49,774 bases of DNA from Betaproteobacteria bacterium (GCA_016234705.1 JACRAS010000062.1:1-49774), one strand, 5' to 3'; shown: positions 18,985 through 28,998, numbered from the stretch's first letter. The notes: a model not told the origin generated them from the sequence alone. A program made the numbers and translations.

Positions 18985-19830
18985 TTACCAATCGTGCCAG
19001 ACCGGTTTCAGATCGGCAGCCAAATCGGGCAGTTTGCCCAGATCCACGCGAGACTCGCCCGGCCCATGAAAATCCGACCCGCGCGAGGCGAGAAACCCGA
19101 ATTCCCTGGCCAGAATGGCATATTCCAGGAATTGCTCGGGGGTGTGGCTGCTGGTGATCACCTCGATGCCGGCGCCGCCGCCGTCCTTGAATTCGCCCAG
19201 AAACTTGCGCATCCCGGCGCGTGTCAACTTGTAGCGCCCCGGGTGCGCGACCACCGCGATCCCCCCGCCCGCCTTGATGTAGCCGAGAGCCTCCTCCAGG
19301 GTCGCCCACTGGTGCGGCACGTAGCCCGGTTTGCCGCTCACCAGATAATGCTGGAACGCGCTTTTCACGTCGCTGACGTAGCGTTTTTCCACCAGAAAAC
19401 GAGCGAAATGCGTGCGGCCGATGAGATTCGGATTTTCAACGTAGGCGTAGGCGCCTTCGAGGCTGCCTGGAATGCCGACTCGCGCGAGGTCCTCGGCCAT
19501 CTTCTTGGCGCGCTCGGCGCGGCCCTGGCGTATCGCATGCAGGCCGTGCCGCAGTTGTTGATCGTCCGGATCAAGGTTCAAGCCGACTACGTGGATGGTG
19601 ATCCCGCCCCAGGTAATCGACACTTCGACGCCGTCGATGAAACGCAGGCCCTCTGCCTGTGCCTGCGCGCGCGCTTCCGCCCGGCCGGAGATCTCGTCGT
19701 GGTCGGTGAGCGCCAGGATGTCGACACCGTTGCCGGCCGCGCGCCGCACCAACTCCGCCGGCGCAAGCAAGCCGTCCGAAGCAGTGGAGTGGCAGTGCAG
19801 GTCGTAGTTGGGCATGGGCGTGACCGGCAT
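18985..19830 (-). CDS. rnm: PHP-domain phosphoesterase (3',5'-nucleoside bisphosphate phosphatase, RnmAM/YciV type)
   Basis: 281 residues, usual length. The metal-binding PHP motifs are all visible: DLHCHSTASDG, ALTDHDEISG, GVEVSITWGG, the central IGRTHFARFLV, VVAHPGRYKL and the C-terminal GSDFHGPG. The family removes the 3' phosphate from pAp and can trim 5' ends of short RNAs (5S, 23S in E. coli). ATG at 19830 gives MPVTPMPNYD; the second Met five residues on is an equal candidate. It sits directly upstream of the YciO-like gene. Confidence 0.9.
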   Translation of the reverse strand: MPVTPMPNYDLHCHSTASDGLLAPAELVRRAAGNGVDILALTDHDEISGRAEARAQAQAEGLRFIDGVEVSITWGGITIHVVGLNLDPDDQQLRHGLHAIRQGRAERAKKMAEDLARVGIPGSLEGAYAYVENPNLIGRTHFARFLVEKRYVSDVKSAFQHYLVSGKPGYVPHQWATLEEALGYIKAGGGIAVVAHPGRYKLTRAGMRKFLGEFKDGGGAGIEVITSSHTPEQFLEYAILAREFGFLASRGSDFHGPGESRVDLGKLPDLAADLKPVWHDW

Positions 19831-19889
19831 CGAATATTCATTTTAACATGCCACCCGCGGCGTCCCGGCCCGGGGCCTGTTGACAGCGC

Positions 19890-20762
19890 CTAAGTCCGGT
19901 GCAGGAACGGTCCAATCAGTTCGGCGAGCCGTTCCGGCTGGTCATGATGCAGCATATGTCCGGCTTCGGCAACGGTATGCGCGCTCAAATTGCGGAAGCA
20001 GGCCTTGCGCGCTTCATGGTCATCGCCATTGATGCGCATCTGCTCCATGGCCTTGGATTCGGCGCCGTCTATCCACATTACCGGCGCGGCGACATTGCGC
20101 CAGCAGGCCATCGCCTCCTCCAACTGGTACGCGACCGGATTGATCATCCTGTGCGCCGGATCGCTTCTCAACTCGACGCGTCCTGCGGCGTTTTGCCCGC
20201 CCCAGTGCTGCGCCAGATACAGCGCGCGCGCCTCGGACAGGCGTGGATTGCCGCTGCGCATGCGCACAGCCAGTTCGGTGAAATCGGCGTAATCGCGAAA
20301 TCCCGGCTTGTCGGCAAGTTGTGCCAGCCACTTGGCGTAACGCTCCGGCGCCTTGGCTGGTTCGGTACGGCTCATGCCGAAGCCCTCCAGATTCACCAGA
20401 CGCGACACGCGCTCGGGACGTACGCCGGCATACAAGCTGGCGATATTGCCGCCCATGCTGTGGCCGACCAGCGCGACCGCTCGATCCGGCTCGAAATGCG
20501 CCAGCAGCCGGTCCAGATCGCCCATGTAATCGGGGAACCAGTAGCTATCGGCCGGTCCCCATGCGGACAGGCCATAGCCGCGCCAGTCCGGCGCGATCAC
20601 CTGCCAGTCGGCCTGCAGGGCATCGACCAGAAACTGGTACGAGGCCGATACATCCATCCAGCCGTGCAGCATGAACAGCTTCGGCTGATCTGCCTCGCCC
20701 CAGATGCGGCAGTGATAGCGCAGGCCGCGAATGTCGAGAAAAATGGAACTGTTGGTTTTCAT
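19890..20762 (-). CDS. Alpha/beta hydrolase
   Basis: 290 residues with a complete alpha/beta-hydrolase core: oxyanion region MLHGWMDVSASYQ, strand/turn APDWRGYGLS, nucleophile elbow VGHSMGGN (Ser at about 108), acid in MWIDGAES and the catalytic His in AEAGHMLHHDQP. No signal peptide. The substrate is not predictable; the cap segment FTELAVRMRSGNPRL is variable. Divergent from the carbonic-anhydrase-like gene across a 69-base gap. Confidence 0.88.
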   Translation of the reverse strand: MKTNSSIFLDIRGLRYHCRIWGEADQPKLFMLHGWMDVSASYQFLVDALQADWQVIAPDWRGYGLSAWGPADSYWFPDYMGDLDRLLAHFEPDRAVALVGHSMGGNIASLYAGVRPERVSRLVNLEGFGMSRTEPAKAPERYAKWLAQLADKPGFRDYADFTELAVRMRSGNPRLSEARALYLAQHWGGQNAAGRVELRSDPAHRMINPVAYQLEEAMACWRNVAAPVMWIDGAESKAMEQMRINGDDHEARKACFRNLSAHTVAEAGHMLHHDQPERLAELIGPFLHRT

Positions 20763-20831
20763 TTTCGGCCGCCATCATAGCAGATGGTGGTTTCTGCTAT
20801 CATTCCAGCGGTTTTTTTGCGAGGAACAAGC

Positions 20832-21362
20832 ATGACTGTCTATTCGCTCGGCCAACGCCGGGTCGAGGTGCAGGGCACGGACTGGTACATCGCCGACAGC
20901 GCCATCGTCATCGGCTCGGTGCTGATCGAGGACAAGGCCAGTATCTGGTTCAACGTGGTCATTCGCGCTGATGACGACCTGATCACCATCGGTGAAGGCA
21001 GCAACGTGCAGGACAATTCGGTGCTGCATACCGATGCGGGCATCAAACTTACCCTCGGCCGCAACGTGTCCATCGGTCACATGGTCATGCTGCACGGTTG
21101 CAGCATCGGCGATGGCAGTCTCATCGGCATCAACAGCGTCATCCTCGACCATGCGGTGATCGGCAAGCACAGCCTGATCGGCGCCGGCTCGCTGATAACC
21201 GAAGGCAAGACCATACCGGATGGCGTACTGGCGCTGGGCGCGCCGGCCAAGGTCGTGCGCGACCTGTCTCAGGCCGAGATCGACAATCTGCAGAATATCG
21301 CCGAGCGCTACATGCACCGGGCGAAACTGTTTAGGCAGCAGTTACAGCCGCAGCAGATCTGA
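20832..21362 (+). CDS. Gamma-carbonic-anhydrase-like hexapeptide-repeat protein (YrdA/PaaY family)
   Basis: 176 residues, left-handed beta-helix built of hexapeptide repeats (for example IGDGSLIGINSVILDHAVIG). Candidate zinc His residues occur in NSVLHTD and IGHMVMLHGC, spaced as in the gamma class. The Arg/Asp pair IRADDD is also conserved. Most bacterial YrdA-type members show weak or no CO2 hydration, so enzymatic activity is not certain. The ATG at 20832 has GAGGAA eight bases upstream; the longer frame from 20784 has no support. Downstream comes the repeat nest. Confidence 0.88.
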   Translation: MTVYSLGQRRVEVQGTDWYIADSAIVIGSVLIEDKASIWFNVVIRADDDLITIGEGSNVQDNSVLHTDAGIKLTLGRNVSIGHMVMLHGCSIGDGSLIGINSVILDHAVIGKHSLIGAGSLITEGKTIPDGVLALGAPAKVVRDLSQAEIDNLQNIAERYMHRAKLFRQQLQPQQI

Positions 21363-21423
21363 TTCGCTGCGGCGGCAGGCGGTCGATAACTGGCGTCCCG
21401 AATTCCGTCGCATGCCAAAAGCG

Positions 21424-21499
21424 GCCATTGCGCGCTCCGCGCGCCAACCGTGGTTTCTGTACGGATGAAAAGCGCATCCGTACAGAAACCACGGTTATG
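21424..21499. repeat. Dispersed hairpin repeat, copy 1
   Basis: A 76-base unit. A GC palindrome (GCGCGCTCCGCGCGC) is followed by a perfect 22-bp stem (21446-21467 with 21475-21496) around loop AAAAGCG. It differs from copy 3 (21797-21872) at a single loop base. It lies after the carbonic-anhydrase-like gene and faces the convergent SDR. Confidence 0.9.
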
Positions 21500-21670
21500 C
21501 AATTACACCTCAACAATTGCCACTTCTGCGCGAATGTTATCCACAGGTAGTCTGAACGACGCGCCGTCACTGGCTTCCAGCGATAGCGACATTTTTACTT
21601 TGGTTGCGGCCAACGGCCGCGCTAAGGATAAAAGCAACAACCGCTTGGGTTTGATTTTATACGAGATCGT

Positions 21671-21709
21671 CGATAGCGCGCGGATGTGCTTTTCATCCGC
21701 GCGCTATCG
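21671..21709. repeat. Dispersed hairpin repeat, copy 2 (different stem, same apex)
   Basis: Perfect 16-bp stem CGATAGCGCGCGGATG / CATCCGCGCGCTATCG with loop TGCTTTT. The apex GGATG-TGCTTTT-CATCC matches the other copies read on the opposite strand, while the outer stem sequence is unrelated yet fully self-complementary. It is preceded by GGATAAAAGCAACAACC, a motif that also flanks the other copies. Confidence 0.85.
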
Positions 21710-21796
21710 GCGATCCGCGCGGACGGGTCGCCGTCCGCGCAAGACGGGCCGCGGCAATGTGAACTGCCCGGATGCCTATAGGAATTGCGGCGATCA

Positions 21797-21872
21797 GCCA
21801 TTGCGCGCTCCGCGCGCCAACCGTGGTTTCTGTACGGATGAAAATCGCATCCGTACAGAAACCACGGTTATG
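21797..21872. repeat. Dispersed hairpin repeat, copy 3
   Basis: A 76-base unit, one base different from the unit at 21424. The 22-bp perfect stem is 21819-21840 with 21848-21869, loop AAAATCG. GGATAAAAGCAAC follows. Together with the other two hairpins it fills the 592-base gap 21363-21954, in which I see no gene. Confidence 0.9.
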
Positions 21873-21954
21873 GATAAAAGCAACAGCAACTCGGGGTTGC
21901 TCGTCTACAAGATCGGGCCGCGGCAGTGTGAGCAACCGCATCCGCGTATAAATT

Positions 21955-22719
21955 CTACTTCGGCGCCATCCGAATAGCGCCGTCGAGTCTTATGACCTCG
22001 CCATTCAGCATTTCATTCTCGATGATGTGCATGGCCAGGGCCGCGTACTCGGGGGGTTGTCCTAAACGTGGCGGAAACGGCACCATCTTGCCGAGCGAGT
22101 CCTGCGCTTCCTTGGGCAAGCCGAGCAGCATCGGCGTCAGGAATATCCCCGGCGCAATGGTCATCACGCGTATGCCGGAGCGCGCCAGGTCGCGCGCGAC
22201 CGGCAGCGTCATCCCGACGATGCCGCCCTTGGAAGCCGAATAGGCCGCCTGGCCGATCTGGCCGTCGTACGCCGCCACCGAGGCGGTGTTGATGATCACG
22301 CCGCGCTCGCCGCCTGCATTGGGCTGGCCCTTGCTCATGGCATCGGCGGCCAGCCGGATCATGTTGAACGTGCCGGTCAGATTGATGCCGATGACGCGGA
22401 TGAAGCTGGCGAGCGCGTGCGGTCCCTCCCTGCCCAGCGTCTTCTCGGCAACGCCGATGCCGGCACAGTTGACGAGGCCCTGCAGACCGCCGAATTCCTT
22501 CAGCGCCAGCGCTACCGCGGCTTGGCCGTCGGCCTCCGCGGTAACGTCGGTCTTGATGAATCGCGCCCGGCCCAATTCCTTGGCCAGTGCATTGCCCGCG
22601 TCCGCGTTGACGTCGGCGATGACGACGTTGCCGCCGGCCGCCGCGATGGCGCGCGCGGTGGCCGCGCCGAGACCGGATGCGCCGCCGGTGACGATAAACG
22701 TGCTGTTCTTGATTTCCAT
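21955..22719 (-). CDS. Short-chain dehydrogenase, 3-hydroxyacyl-CoA dehydrogenase type II-like
   Basis: 254 residues. Cofactor motif TGGASGLG, acidic residue after beta2 (VVIADVN) selecting NAD, NCAGIG, catalytic Ser in [12 protein letters not shown] and YSASKGG (Tyr-x3-Lys), then [15 protein letters not shown]. The PG-IFLTPM segment and overall sequence resemble the HSD17B10/3-hydroxy-2-methylbutyryl-CoA dehydrogenase group of fatty and branched-chain acid oxidation. ETF-QO and the CoA-transferase elsewhere in the window fit an acyl-CoA-degrading lifestyle. Convergent with the carbonic-anhydrase-like gene across the repeats. Confidence 0.85.
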   Translation of the reverse strand: MEIKNSTFIVTGGASGLGAATARAIAAAGGNVVIADVNADAGNALAKELGRARFIKTDVTAEADGQAAVALALKEFGGLQGLVNCAGIGVAEKTLGREGPHALASFIRVIGINLTGTFNMIRLAADAMSKGQPNAGGERGVIINTASVAAYDGQIGQAAYSASKGGIVGMTLPVARDLARSGIRVMTIAPGIFLTPMLLGLPKEAQDSLGKMVPFPPRLGQPPEYAALAMHIIENEMLNGEVIRLDGAIRMAPK

Positions 22720-22909
22720 TTCTGCTTTCCTTGGTTACAGAGAAACTTTTTTACCGCTGATACACTTATTATCTCGCGATTTCATGCCGCAGTCCAAATC
22801 CCTTGCCGCGGAAACGCCGCGCAAAGGCATAAGCTAATAACAATTTGGATGGGAGCGCGCCTGCAGACCAATGTAAGATTGGCGTTTTTAGCGTTTCTCG
22901 CCCTGTCAT

Positions 22910-25900
22910 ATGCTCAAGCTCGGCTTTTCCTTCCCCGATCTGTACTCGCGCGCAGGGCTCGTCCGCATCGACGCCGCCTTCCTGCAATACCTGGGCCGGG
23001 GTGATGCGGCCCTGGGCGCGCGCCTCGCCGCCGCCCACGCCCAACCCGACGCGCTCGCCAAGAAGGCGGAATCGGAGTTGCTGATCGCACTCGCGCCGCA
23101 TCTGGAGGACTTCATCGCCGCGCTGTTCGGCATCAAGACCGAGGTCGAGGCGCTGTCGGCGCGGCACGCGGAGCTCGCGCCGCTGTACACGATGAAGCGC
23201 CTGTTCGTGCAGCGCCGCGCCATGCACAAGATCAAGCCCGATGAAGCGGCCAGTCTGGACGGCGCCGCCCTTGAAGCGCAGTTGGTCTCCTGGTTCGGCC
23301 AACCGTTCTCGGAATTGGTGTTCGCGCGCCAGGTCGGCGATTGGCAGACGGACGAGGCGCAGTACGGCGACCGGATCGAGACCGCCGTGCAATATGCGGC
23401 CTGGGCGAGTCAAACCGCGGCGGGAAAGCAAAAACACCGCACCGGCGTGCTGTTCAAAGCGCCGCAGAAACTCGATTTCATGCGTCTGCTGCCGGTGCAT
23501 ACCGATACTGCCGGCGGTTACGCCGTGCACACGCTCGAAGCCGGGCGTCTGCGCCGGCGCGTAGGCTTCGCCTTGACCGATACCGGCACCGATCTCGCCG
23601 GCGCCCTGGACGAGGCCAACTACTGCATCTGGTGTCACGAGCAGGGCAAGGATTCCTGCTCCACCGGCTTGCGCGAGAAAGCGGCCCAAAAAAAGGAATC
23701 GGCGCCGGCCCGCTCCGTCCCAGACTTCAAGAAAAACGTCTTCGGCGTGACCCAGGCCGGCTGTCCGCTGGAGGAAAAGATTTCCGAGTTCCACAAAGTC
23801 AAGACCCAGGGCCACGCCATCGGCGCGCTCGCCGTGATTTGCGTCGACAACCCCCTGGTCGCGGCCACCGGCCACCGCATCTGCAACGACTGCATGAAAT
23901 CCTGCATCTATCAAAAGCAGGAGCCGGTCGATATCCCCCAGGCCGAGACGCGCACCCTCAAGGACGTGCTCGAGCTGCCTTACGGCTTCGAAATCTACAG
24001 CCTGTTGACGCGCTGGAACCCGCTCGATCTGCGCCGGCCCTTTCCCGGACCGCCGAGCGGCAAGCGCGTGCTCATTGCCGGCATGGGACCGGCGGGCTTC
24101 AGCCTCGCGCACCACCTGATGAACGACGGCCATGCCGTGGTCGGCATCGACGGCCTCAAGATCGAGCCGCTGCCGCCCGATCTCTCCGGAGTCGGCGCCG
24201 CCGGCGAGCGCGTCCCGTTTCGCCCGATCCGGCATGTGCGCGACCTCTACGAAGAGCTCTCCGATCGCGTCATGGCGGGTTTCGGCGGCGTCGCCGAATA
24301 CGGCATCACCGTGCGCTGGGACAAGAATTTCCTCAAGATCATCCGCCTGCTGCTCGAGCGGCGCGAGCAGTTCGCGCTGTTCGGCGGGGTGCGCTTTGGC
24401 GGTACCCTGACCGTGGAGGATGCGGCCGAACTCGGCTTCGACCATCTGGCGCTGTGCATGGGCGCGGGCAAGCCCACCGTGCTCGATATTCCCAACGGTC
24501 TCGCGCGCGGCGTGCGCGCGGCTTCCGATTTCCTCATGGCGCTGCAACTCACCGGCGCGGCCAAGGCCGATTCGATCGCCAACATGCAGTTGCGCCTGCC
24601 GGTGGTGGTGATCGGCGGCGGCCTGACTGCCGTCGACACCGCTACGGAGTCGCTCGCCTATTACCCGGTGCAGGTGGAAAAATTCCTGACGCGATTCGAA
24701 ATTCTCGCCGCCGAAATCGGCGAGGATGCGGTGCGCGACAAATGGGACGACCAGGAACGCGAGATCGCCGAGGAGTTTCTCGCCCATGCCCGCGCCATCC
24801 GCGACGAGCGCGAGCTCGCCGCGCGCGAAGAGCGCGCGCCGCGCCTGACCGAACTGCTCAAGCACTGGGGCGGTGTCACCATCGCTTACCGCCGCCGCCT
24901 TGTCGATAGCCCCTCGTACACGCTCAACCACGAAGAGGTGGAAAAAGCGCTCGAAGAAGGCATCGCCTTTGCCGAATGCCTGTCGCCGCTGGCGGTGGAC
25001 GTGGACAATTACGGCGCGGTGAAGGGCATGCGCTTCACCCTGCGGCAAATCGGCACGGGAGGAAAACGTGCAACCGGCGGCGAACACTGGCTGCCGGCGC
25101 ACAGCATTTTCGTCGCGGCGGGGACGCAACCGAATACGGTGCTCGCGCGCGAGCACCCCGAACATTTCCAACTCGACGGGAAATATTTCCGTGCCTGCGG
25201 CGAAGACGGGGTGCCGGTCGCGCCCGAATATTCCCTGTCCAAACCCGCGCATGCCGAGGTGCTGCTGTCGCGCCTGGAAGATGGGCGTTTCATCAGTTTC
25301 TTCGGCGACCTGCACCCCTCGTATTTCGGCAACGTGGTCAAGGCGATGGCTTCGGCGAAGCGGGGTTATCCGGTGCTGTCGCGGGTCCTGGCGCAGCACC
25401 CGCCGCGTTCGCCGCTGGCAAGCGCGGAATTATTCGCCGCGCTGCGGCGCGACCTGTTCGCCAGCGTGCACCGCGTGGAACGGCTGACCCCGACCATCAT
25501 CGAGGTAGTGATCAAGGCGCCCATGGCTGCGCGGAAATTTCATCCCGGGCAGTTCTACCGCCTGCAGAATTTCGAAACCCTCGCTCCGGTGGTGGGCACG
25601 GGCAAGGAGCGCACACGGCTGCAGATGGAGGGCCTGGCCCTTACCGGCGCATGGGTCGACCCGAATGAGGGACTGGTATCGACCATCGTGCTGGAAATGG
25701 GCGGATCGAGCGACTTGTGCGCGCTGCTCAAGCCCGGCGAACCGGTGATCCTGATGGGCCCGACCGGCGCCCCGACCCACATCGTCCCGAATGAAACCGT
25801 GATCCTCGCGGGCGGCGGTCTGGGCAATGCCGTGCTGTTCTCGATCGGCCAGGCGTTCCGCGCCGCCGGATCCAGGGTGCTTTACTTCGCCGGCTACAAG

Positions 25901-26452
25901 AAATCGATCGACCGCTACAAGACCGCCGACATCGAAGCTGCCGCGGATGTGCTCATCTGGTGCTGCGACGAGGGACCGGGATTCCCGCTAGCCAGCGGGC
26001 AGACCCGGCCACAGGACCGCAGCTTCGTCGGCAACATCGTTCAGGCCATGGACGCCTACGCCGAAGGCCGGCTGGGACCGCCTTCAATACGCATGGACGA
26101 CGCCGACCGCATTATCGCCATCGGCTCGGACCGCATGATGGCGGCCCTGGGCCGCGCGCGCCACGACGTGCTCAAGCCCCATCTCAAGCCGCATCACCTC
26201 GCCATCGGCTCGATCAACTCGCCGATGCAGTGCATGCTGAAGGAAATCTGCGCGCAATGCCTGCAACCGCAGCGCGACCCGCAAACGGGCGAGACGAGCT
26301 ATGTGTTCTCCTGTTTCAACCAGGACCAGGAACTGGACCGCGTCGATTTTGGCGTTCTGTCGGAGCGCTTGAGGCAGAACTCGCTGCAGGAGAAACTGAC
26401 CGCACAGTGGATCGGTCGCTGCCTGAAGCAGCTGCGCGCCGCGGACGCTTGA
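22910..26452 (+). CDS. Large multidomain FAD/NAD(P)/Fe-S oxidoreductase (GltD-like core fused to a ferredoxin-reductase/PyrK-like module)
   Basis: 1180 residues. Order of parts: an alpha-helical N-terminal region of unknown family (about 1-230); a Cys-rich part with YCIWCHEQGKDSC and, after a spacer, GCPLEEKI and ICNDCMKSCIY, recalling the Fe-S entry domain of GltD/DPYD; a GltD-like flavin/nucleotide core with LIAGMGPAGFSLAHHL (about 385) and VVVIGGGLTAVDTATE (about 565); then a ferredoxin-reductase-like module with FHPGQFYRLQNF (FAD) and VILAGGGLGNAVLFSIG (NAD). The end carries MQCMLKEICAQC and FSCFNQDQE, a PyrK-like [2Fe-2S] Cys set. A stop codon at 22889 fixes ATG 22910 as the first possible start. 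Partner and substrate are unknown. Cytosolic. Confidence 0.8.
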   Translation: MLKLGFSFPDLYSRAGLVRIDAAFLQYLGRGDAALGARLAAAHAQPDALAKKAESELLIALAPHLEDFIAALFGIKTEVEALSARHAELAPLYTMKRLFVQRRAMHKIKPDEAASLDGAALEAQLVSWFGQPFSELVFARQVGDWQTDEAQYGDRIETAVQYAAWASQTAAGKQKHRTGVLFKAPQKLDFMRLLPVHTDTAGGYAVHTLEAGRLRRRVGFALTDTGTDLAGALDEANYCIWCHEQGKDSCSTGLREKAAQKKESAPARSVPDFKKNVFGVTQAGCPLEEKISEFHKVKTQGHAIGALAVICVDNPLVAATGHRICNDCMKSCIYQKQEPVDIPQAETRTLKDVLELPYGFEIYSLLTRWNPLDLRRPFPGPPSGKRVLIAGMGPAGFSLAHHLMNDGHAVVGIDGLKIEPLPPDLSGVGAAGERVPFRPIRHVRDLYEELSDRVMAGFGGVAEYGITVRWDKNFLKIIRLLLERREQFALFGGVRFGGTLTVEDAAELGFDHLALCMGAGKPTVLDIPNGLARGVRAASDFLMALQLTGAAKADSIANMQLRLPVVVIGGGLTAVDTATESLAYYPVQVEKFLTRFEILAAEIGEDAVRDKWDDQEREIAEEFLAHARAIRDERELAAREERAPRLTELLKHWGGVTIAYRRRLVDSPSYTLNHEEVEKALEEGIAFAECLSPLAVDVDNYGAVKGMRFTLRQIGTGGKRATGGEHWLPAHSIFVAAGTQPNTVLAREHPEHFQLDGKYFRACGEDGVPVAPEYSLSKPAHAEVLLSRLEDGRFISFFGDLHPSYFGNVVKAMASAKRGYPVLSRVLAQHPPRSPLASAELFAALRRDLFASVHRVERLTPTIIEVVIKAPMAARKFHPGQFYRLQNFETLAPVVGTGKERTRLQMEGLALTGAWVDPNEGLVSTIVLEMGGSSDLCALLKPGEPVILMGPTGAPTHIVPNETVILAGGGLGNAVLFSIGQAFRAAGSRVLYFAGYKKSIDRYKTADIEAAADVLIWCCDEGPGFPLASGQTRPQDRSFVGNIVQAMDAYAEGRLGPPSIRMDDADRIIAIGSDRMMAALGRARHDVLKPHLKPHHLAIGSINSPMQCMLKEICAQCLQPQRDPQTGETSYVFSCFNQDQELDRVDFGVLSERLRQNSLQEKLTAQWIGRCLKQLRAADA

Positions 26453-26460
26453 CTATTGCC

Positions 26461-26742
26461 CTAGTGATCTTCGATCCGCGGCGTTAGCTCTTCGGCCGGT
26501 TCGCCGGTCTCAGGATCGACCCAGTCGGCGATGCCGATCTCGGCCTCCGCCTGCTCCACGCTCTCGCCCGGCTCGTAGTCCGAGTCCGCGCTGTACTCCA
26601 TGTCTTCGACCGCCGCGAGCAGGGTAGCGAACGGGCCGGACTCTTTCCCGCTGTCCCTCGATTGCCAATAGAAACCGTCTGGACGCTCGACGATCTTCGC
26701 CCGGTCGTACTCGGGAGGCGTTTCCGGTATCACTCGTTTCAT
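26461..26742 (-). CDS. Conserved hypothetical small acidic protein
   Basis: 93 residues, very acidic C-terminal half. The N-terminus MKRVIPETPPEYDRAKIVER is followed by PDGFYWQS and SGPFATLLAAVEDMEY, a pattern seen in small betaproteobacterial proteins of unknown role. No membrane segment or metal motif. It converges with the large oxidoreductase gene (nine bases between stops). Upstream lies a canonical FNR-type box with a well-placed TATAAA, suggesting control by oxygen limitation. Confidence 0.7.
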   Translation of the reverse strand: MKRVIPETPPEYDRAKIVERPDGFYWQSRDSGKESGPFATLLAAVEDMEYSADSDYEPGESVEQAEAEIGIADWVDPETGEPAEELTPRIEDH

Positions 26743-27055
26743 CGCAAACCTGAACAGATAGAATCGACTTCAAAAAAAACGCCGTGCCCGGCCCCTTCCC
26801 TACCTTAAGCCGAGTTTATACGTTCCCGCAATCCGGCTGTTTGATCGAGATCAATCATACGCCTGTCGCCGAACGTCTGCCATGCCGGTTGGCGATGCGG
26901 GCGGCGCTATGGTCAATACGCCGCCATCGGCGGCAAGCAAGAAGATTTACCGCAGAGATCACACAGGAAAACCCGGATGTCGAATGGTCCTACCCTGTGC
27001 GTCTTCAGCGTCCTCGGCGGTTCGATGGTAGAGATTGATAAGCCGCAAGGACCGG
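26743..27055. other. Intergenic region 26743-27055
   Basis: 313 bases between the small acidic gene and ftsB. It holds the FNR-type promoter region near 26815-26854. The short plus-strand frame across it (26784-27038) has no recognisable protein and is treated as noncoding. Confidence 0.6.
26815..26854 (-). promoter_or_regulatory. FNR/ANR-type box with -10 (class II architecture)
   Basis: TTGATCGAGATCAA (26841-26854) is a perfect match to the FNR consensus TTGAT-N4-ATCAA. On the minus strand TATAAA lies with its centre 30 bases downstream of the box centre, close to the spacing of class II FNR promoters (box at about -41.5). The gene at 26461-26742 starts roughly 65 bases after the implied transcription start. 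Confidence 0.6.
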
Positions 27056-27367
27056 CTAGCGCTTGGGCGCGGGCTCGGCGGGCTGAATCACCGGCGTCTT
27101 TTCCATGACGTGAAAGAAAATCTCGTCTTGCCTGATCATGCCCAACTCGTAGCGGGCGCGCTCCTCGACGGAGTCGTATCCCTGCTTCAGATCGCGCACC
27201 TCGGCATCGAGCGCGTCGTTACGCACGCGCATTCTGGCATTGACGTCTTTCTGTGCCTTGACTTGGCGGTCGATTTCCCACACGCGCAACCATCCACCCT
27301 TGCCCAGCCACAGCGGGTACTGCAGCAATACGATCAGCGCGGCGAAGATAATGGATAGGATGCGCAT
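27056..27367 (-). CDS. ftsB: Cell division protein FtsB
   Basis: 103 residues, the family length. A single N-terminal membrane helix (IIFAALIVLLQYPLWLG) leads into GKGGWLRVWEIDRQV, then a periplasmic coiled coil (about 30-75) and EERARYELGMIRQDEIFF, the conserved FtsB motif. FtsB works with FtsL and FtsQ to activate septal peptidoglycan synthesis. ATG 27367 chosen; a TTG directly before it is in frame. It follows eno, the usual neighbourhood in beta- and gammaproteobacteria. Confidence 0.94.
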   Translation of the reverse strand: MRILSIIFAALIVLLQYPLWLGKGGWLRVWEIDRQVKAQKDVNARMRVRNDALDAEVRDLKQGYDSVEERARYELGMIRQDEIFFHVMEKTPVIQPAEPAPKR

Positions 27368-27381
27368 CAACAGGTCGTGGA

Positions 27382-27403
27382 AAAAGGGGGCATGCCCCCT
27401 TTT
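27382..27403 (-). terminator. Palindromic hairpin between eno and ftsB
   Basis: AAAAGGGGGC/GCCCCCTTTT is a near-perfect palindrome (only AT at the centre) 15 bases before the ftsB start and about 100 bases after the eno stop. The T-run on both strands makes it a bidirectional terminator candidate, though it would attenuate ftsB if eno reads through. Confidence 0.6.
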
Positions 27404-27499
27404 AAATCCCCCAAATCAGCGGCGGTCGAAAACTGCTTCCCTTCAACGGGCGGCATTGTCATCCTTGACCATCGAGTTCGGGAAACATTTTTCGACCGC

Positions 27500-28804
<1,305 letters not shown>

Positions 28805-28890
28805 TCAGGCCTTAGATTTTACCGCCGCTAAATTTTCGATGCCTAGCTAGTTCCTATTCACGCCCCGCATTGTTACAGCGCTGCGATGTT

Positions 28891-28926
28891 GGATAAAAGC
28901 AACCCCAAGCCCTTGTTGTTTTATCC
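28891..28926. repeat. A/T-rich companion hairpin module (eno-kdsA gap)
   Basis: GGATAAAAGCAAC (28891-28903) pairs with GTTGTTTTATCC (28915-28926), one bulged G, loop CCCAAGCCCTT. The same module recurs at 38763-38795 and as half-sites beside the hairpins near 21630 and 21872. Confidence 0.75.
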
Positions 28927-28928
28927 AT

Positions 28929-28998
28929 AACCGCGTTTTCTGTACGGATGTGCTTTTTATCCGTACGGAAAACGCGGTTGGCGCGCGCAGCGCGCAAG
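28929..28998. repeat. Dispersed hairpin repeat, copy 4 (inverted orientation)
   Basis: A 21-bp stem with one G-U-type mismatch (28929-28949 with 28959-28979) around GTGCTTTTT. It is followed by GGCGCGCGCAGCGCGC, the GC palindrome that precedes copies 1 and 3, so this copy is reversed. It lies between the eno start and the kdsA end; the 263-base gap holds no gene. Confidence 0.85.

Noticed and set aside
21450..21977. 175-codon plus-strand frame across the repeat nest
   Set aside because: It translates the hairpin repeats themselves (the same peptide pieces appear twice) and has no ribosome binding site or family resemblance.
22769..25399. 876-codon minus-strand open frame
   Set aside because: Antisense to the large oxidoreductase and without recognisable motifs.
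26784..27038. 84-codon plus-strand frame in the ftsB-side gap
   Set aside because: Overlaps the FNR-type promoter region; no start signal and no family resemblance.
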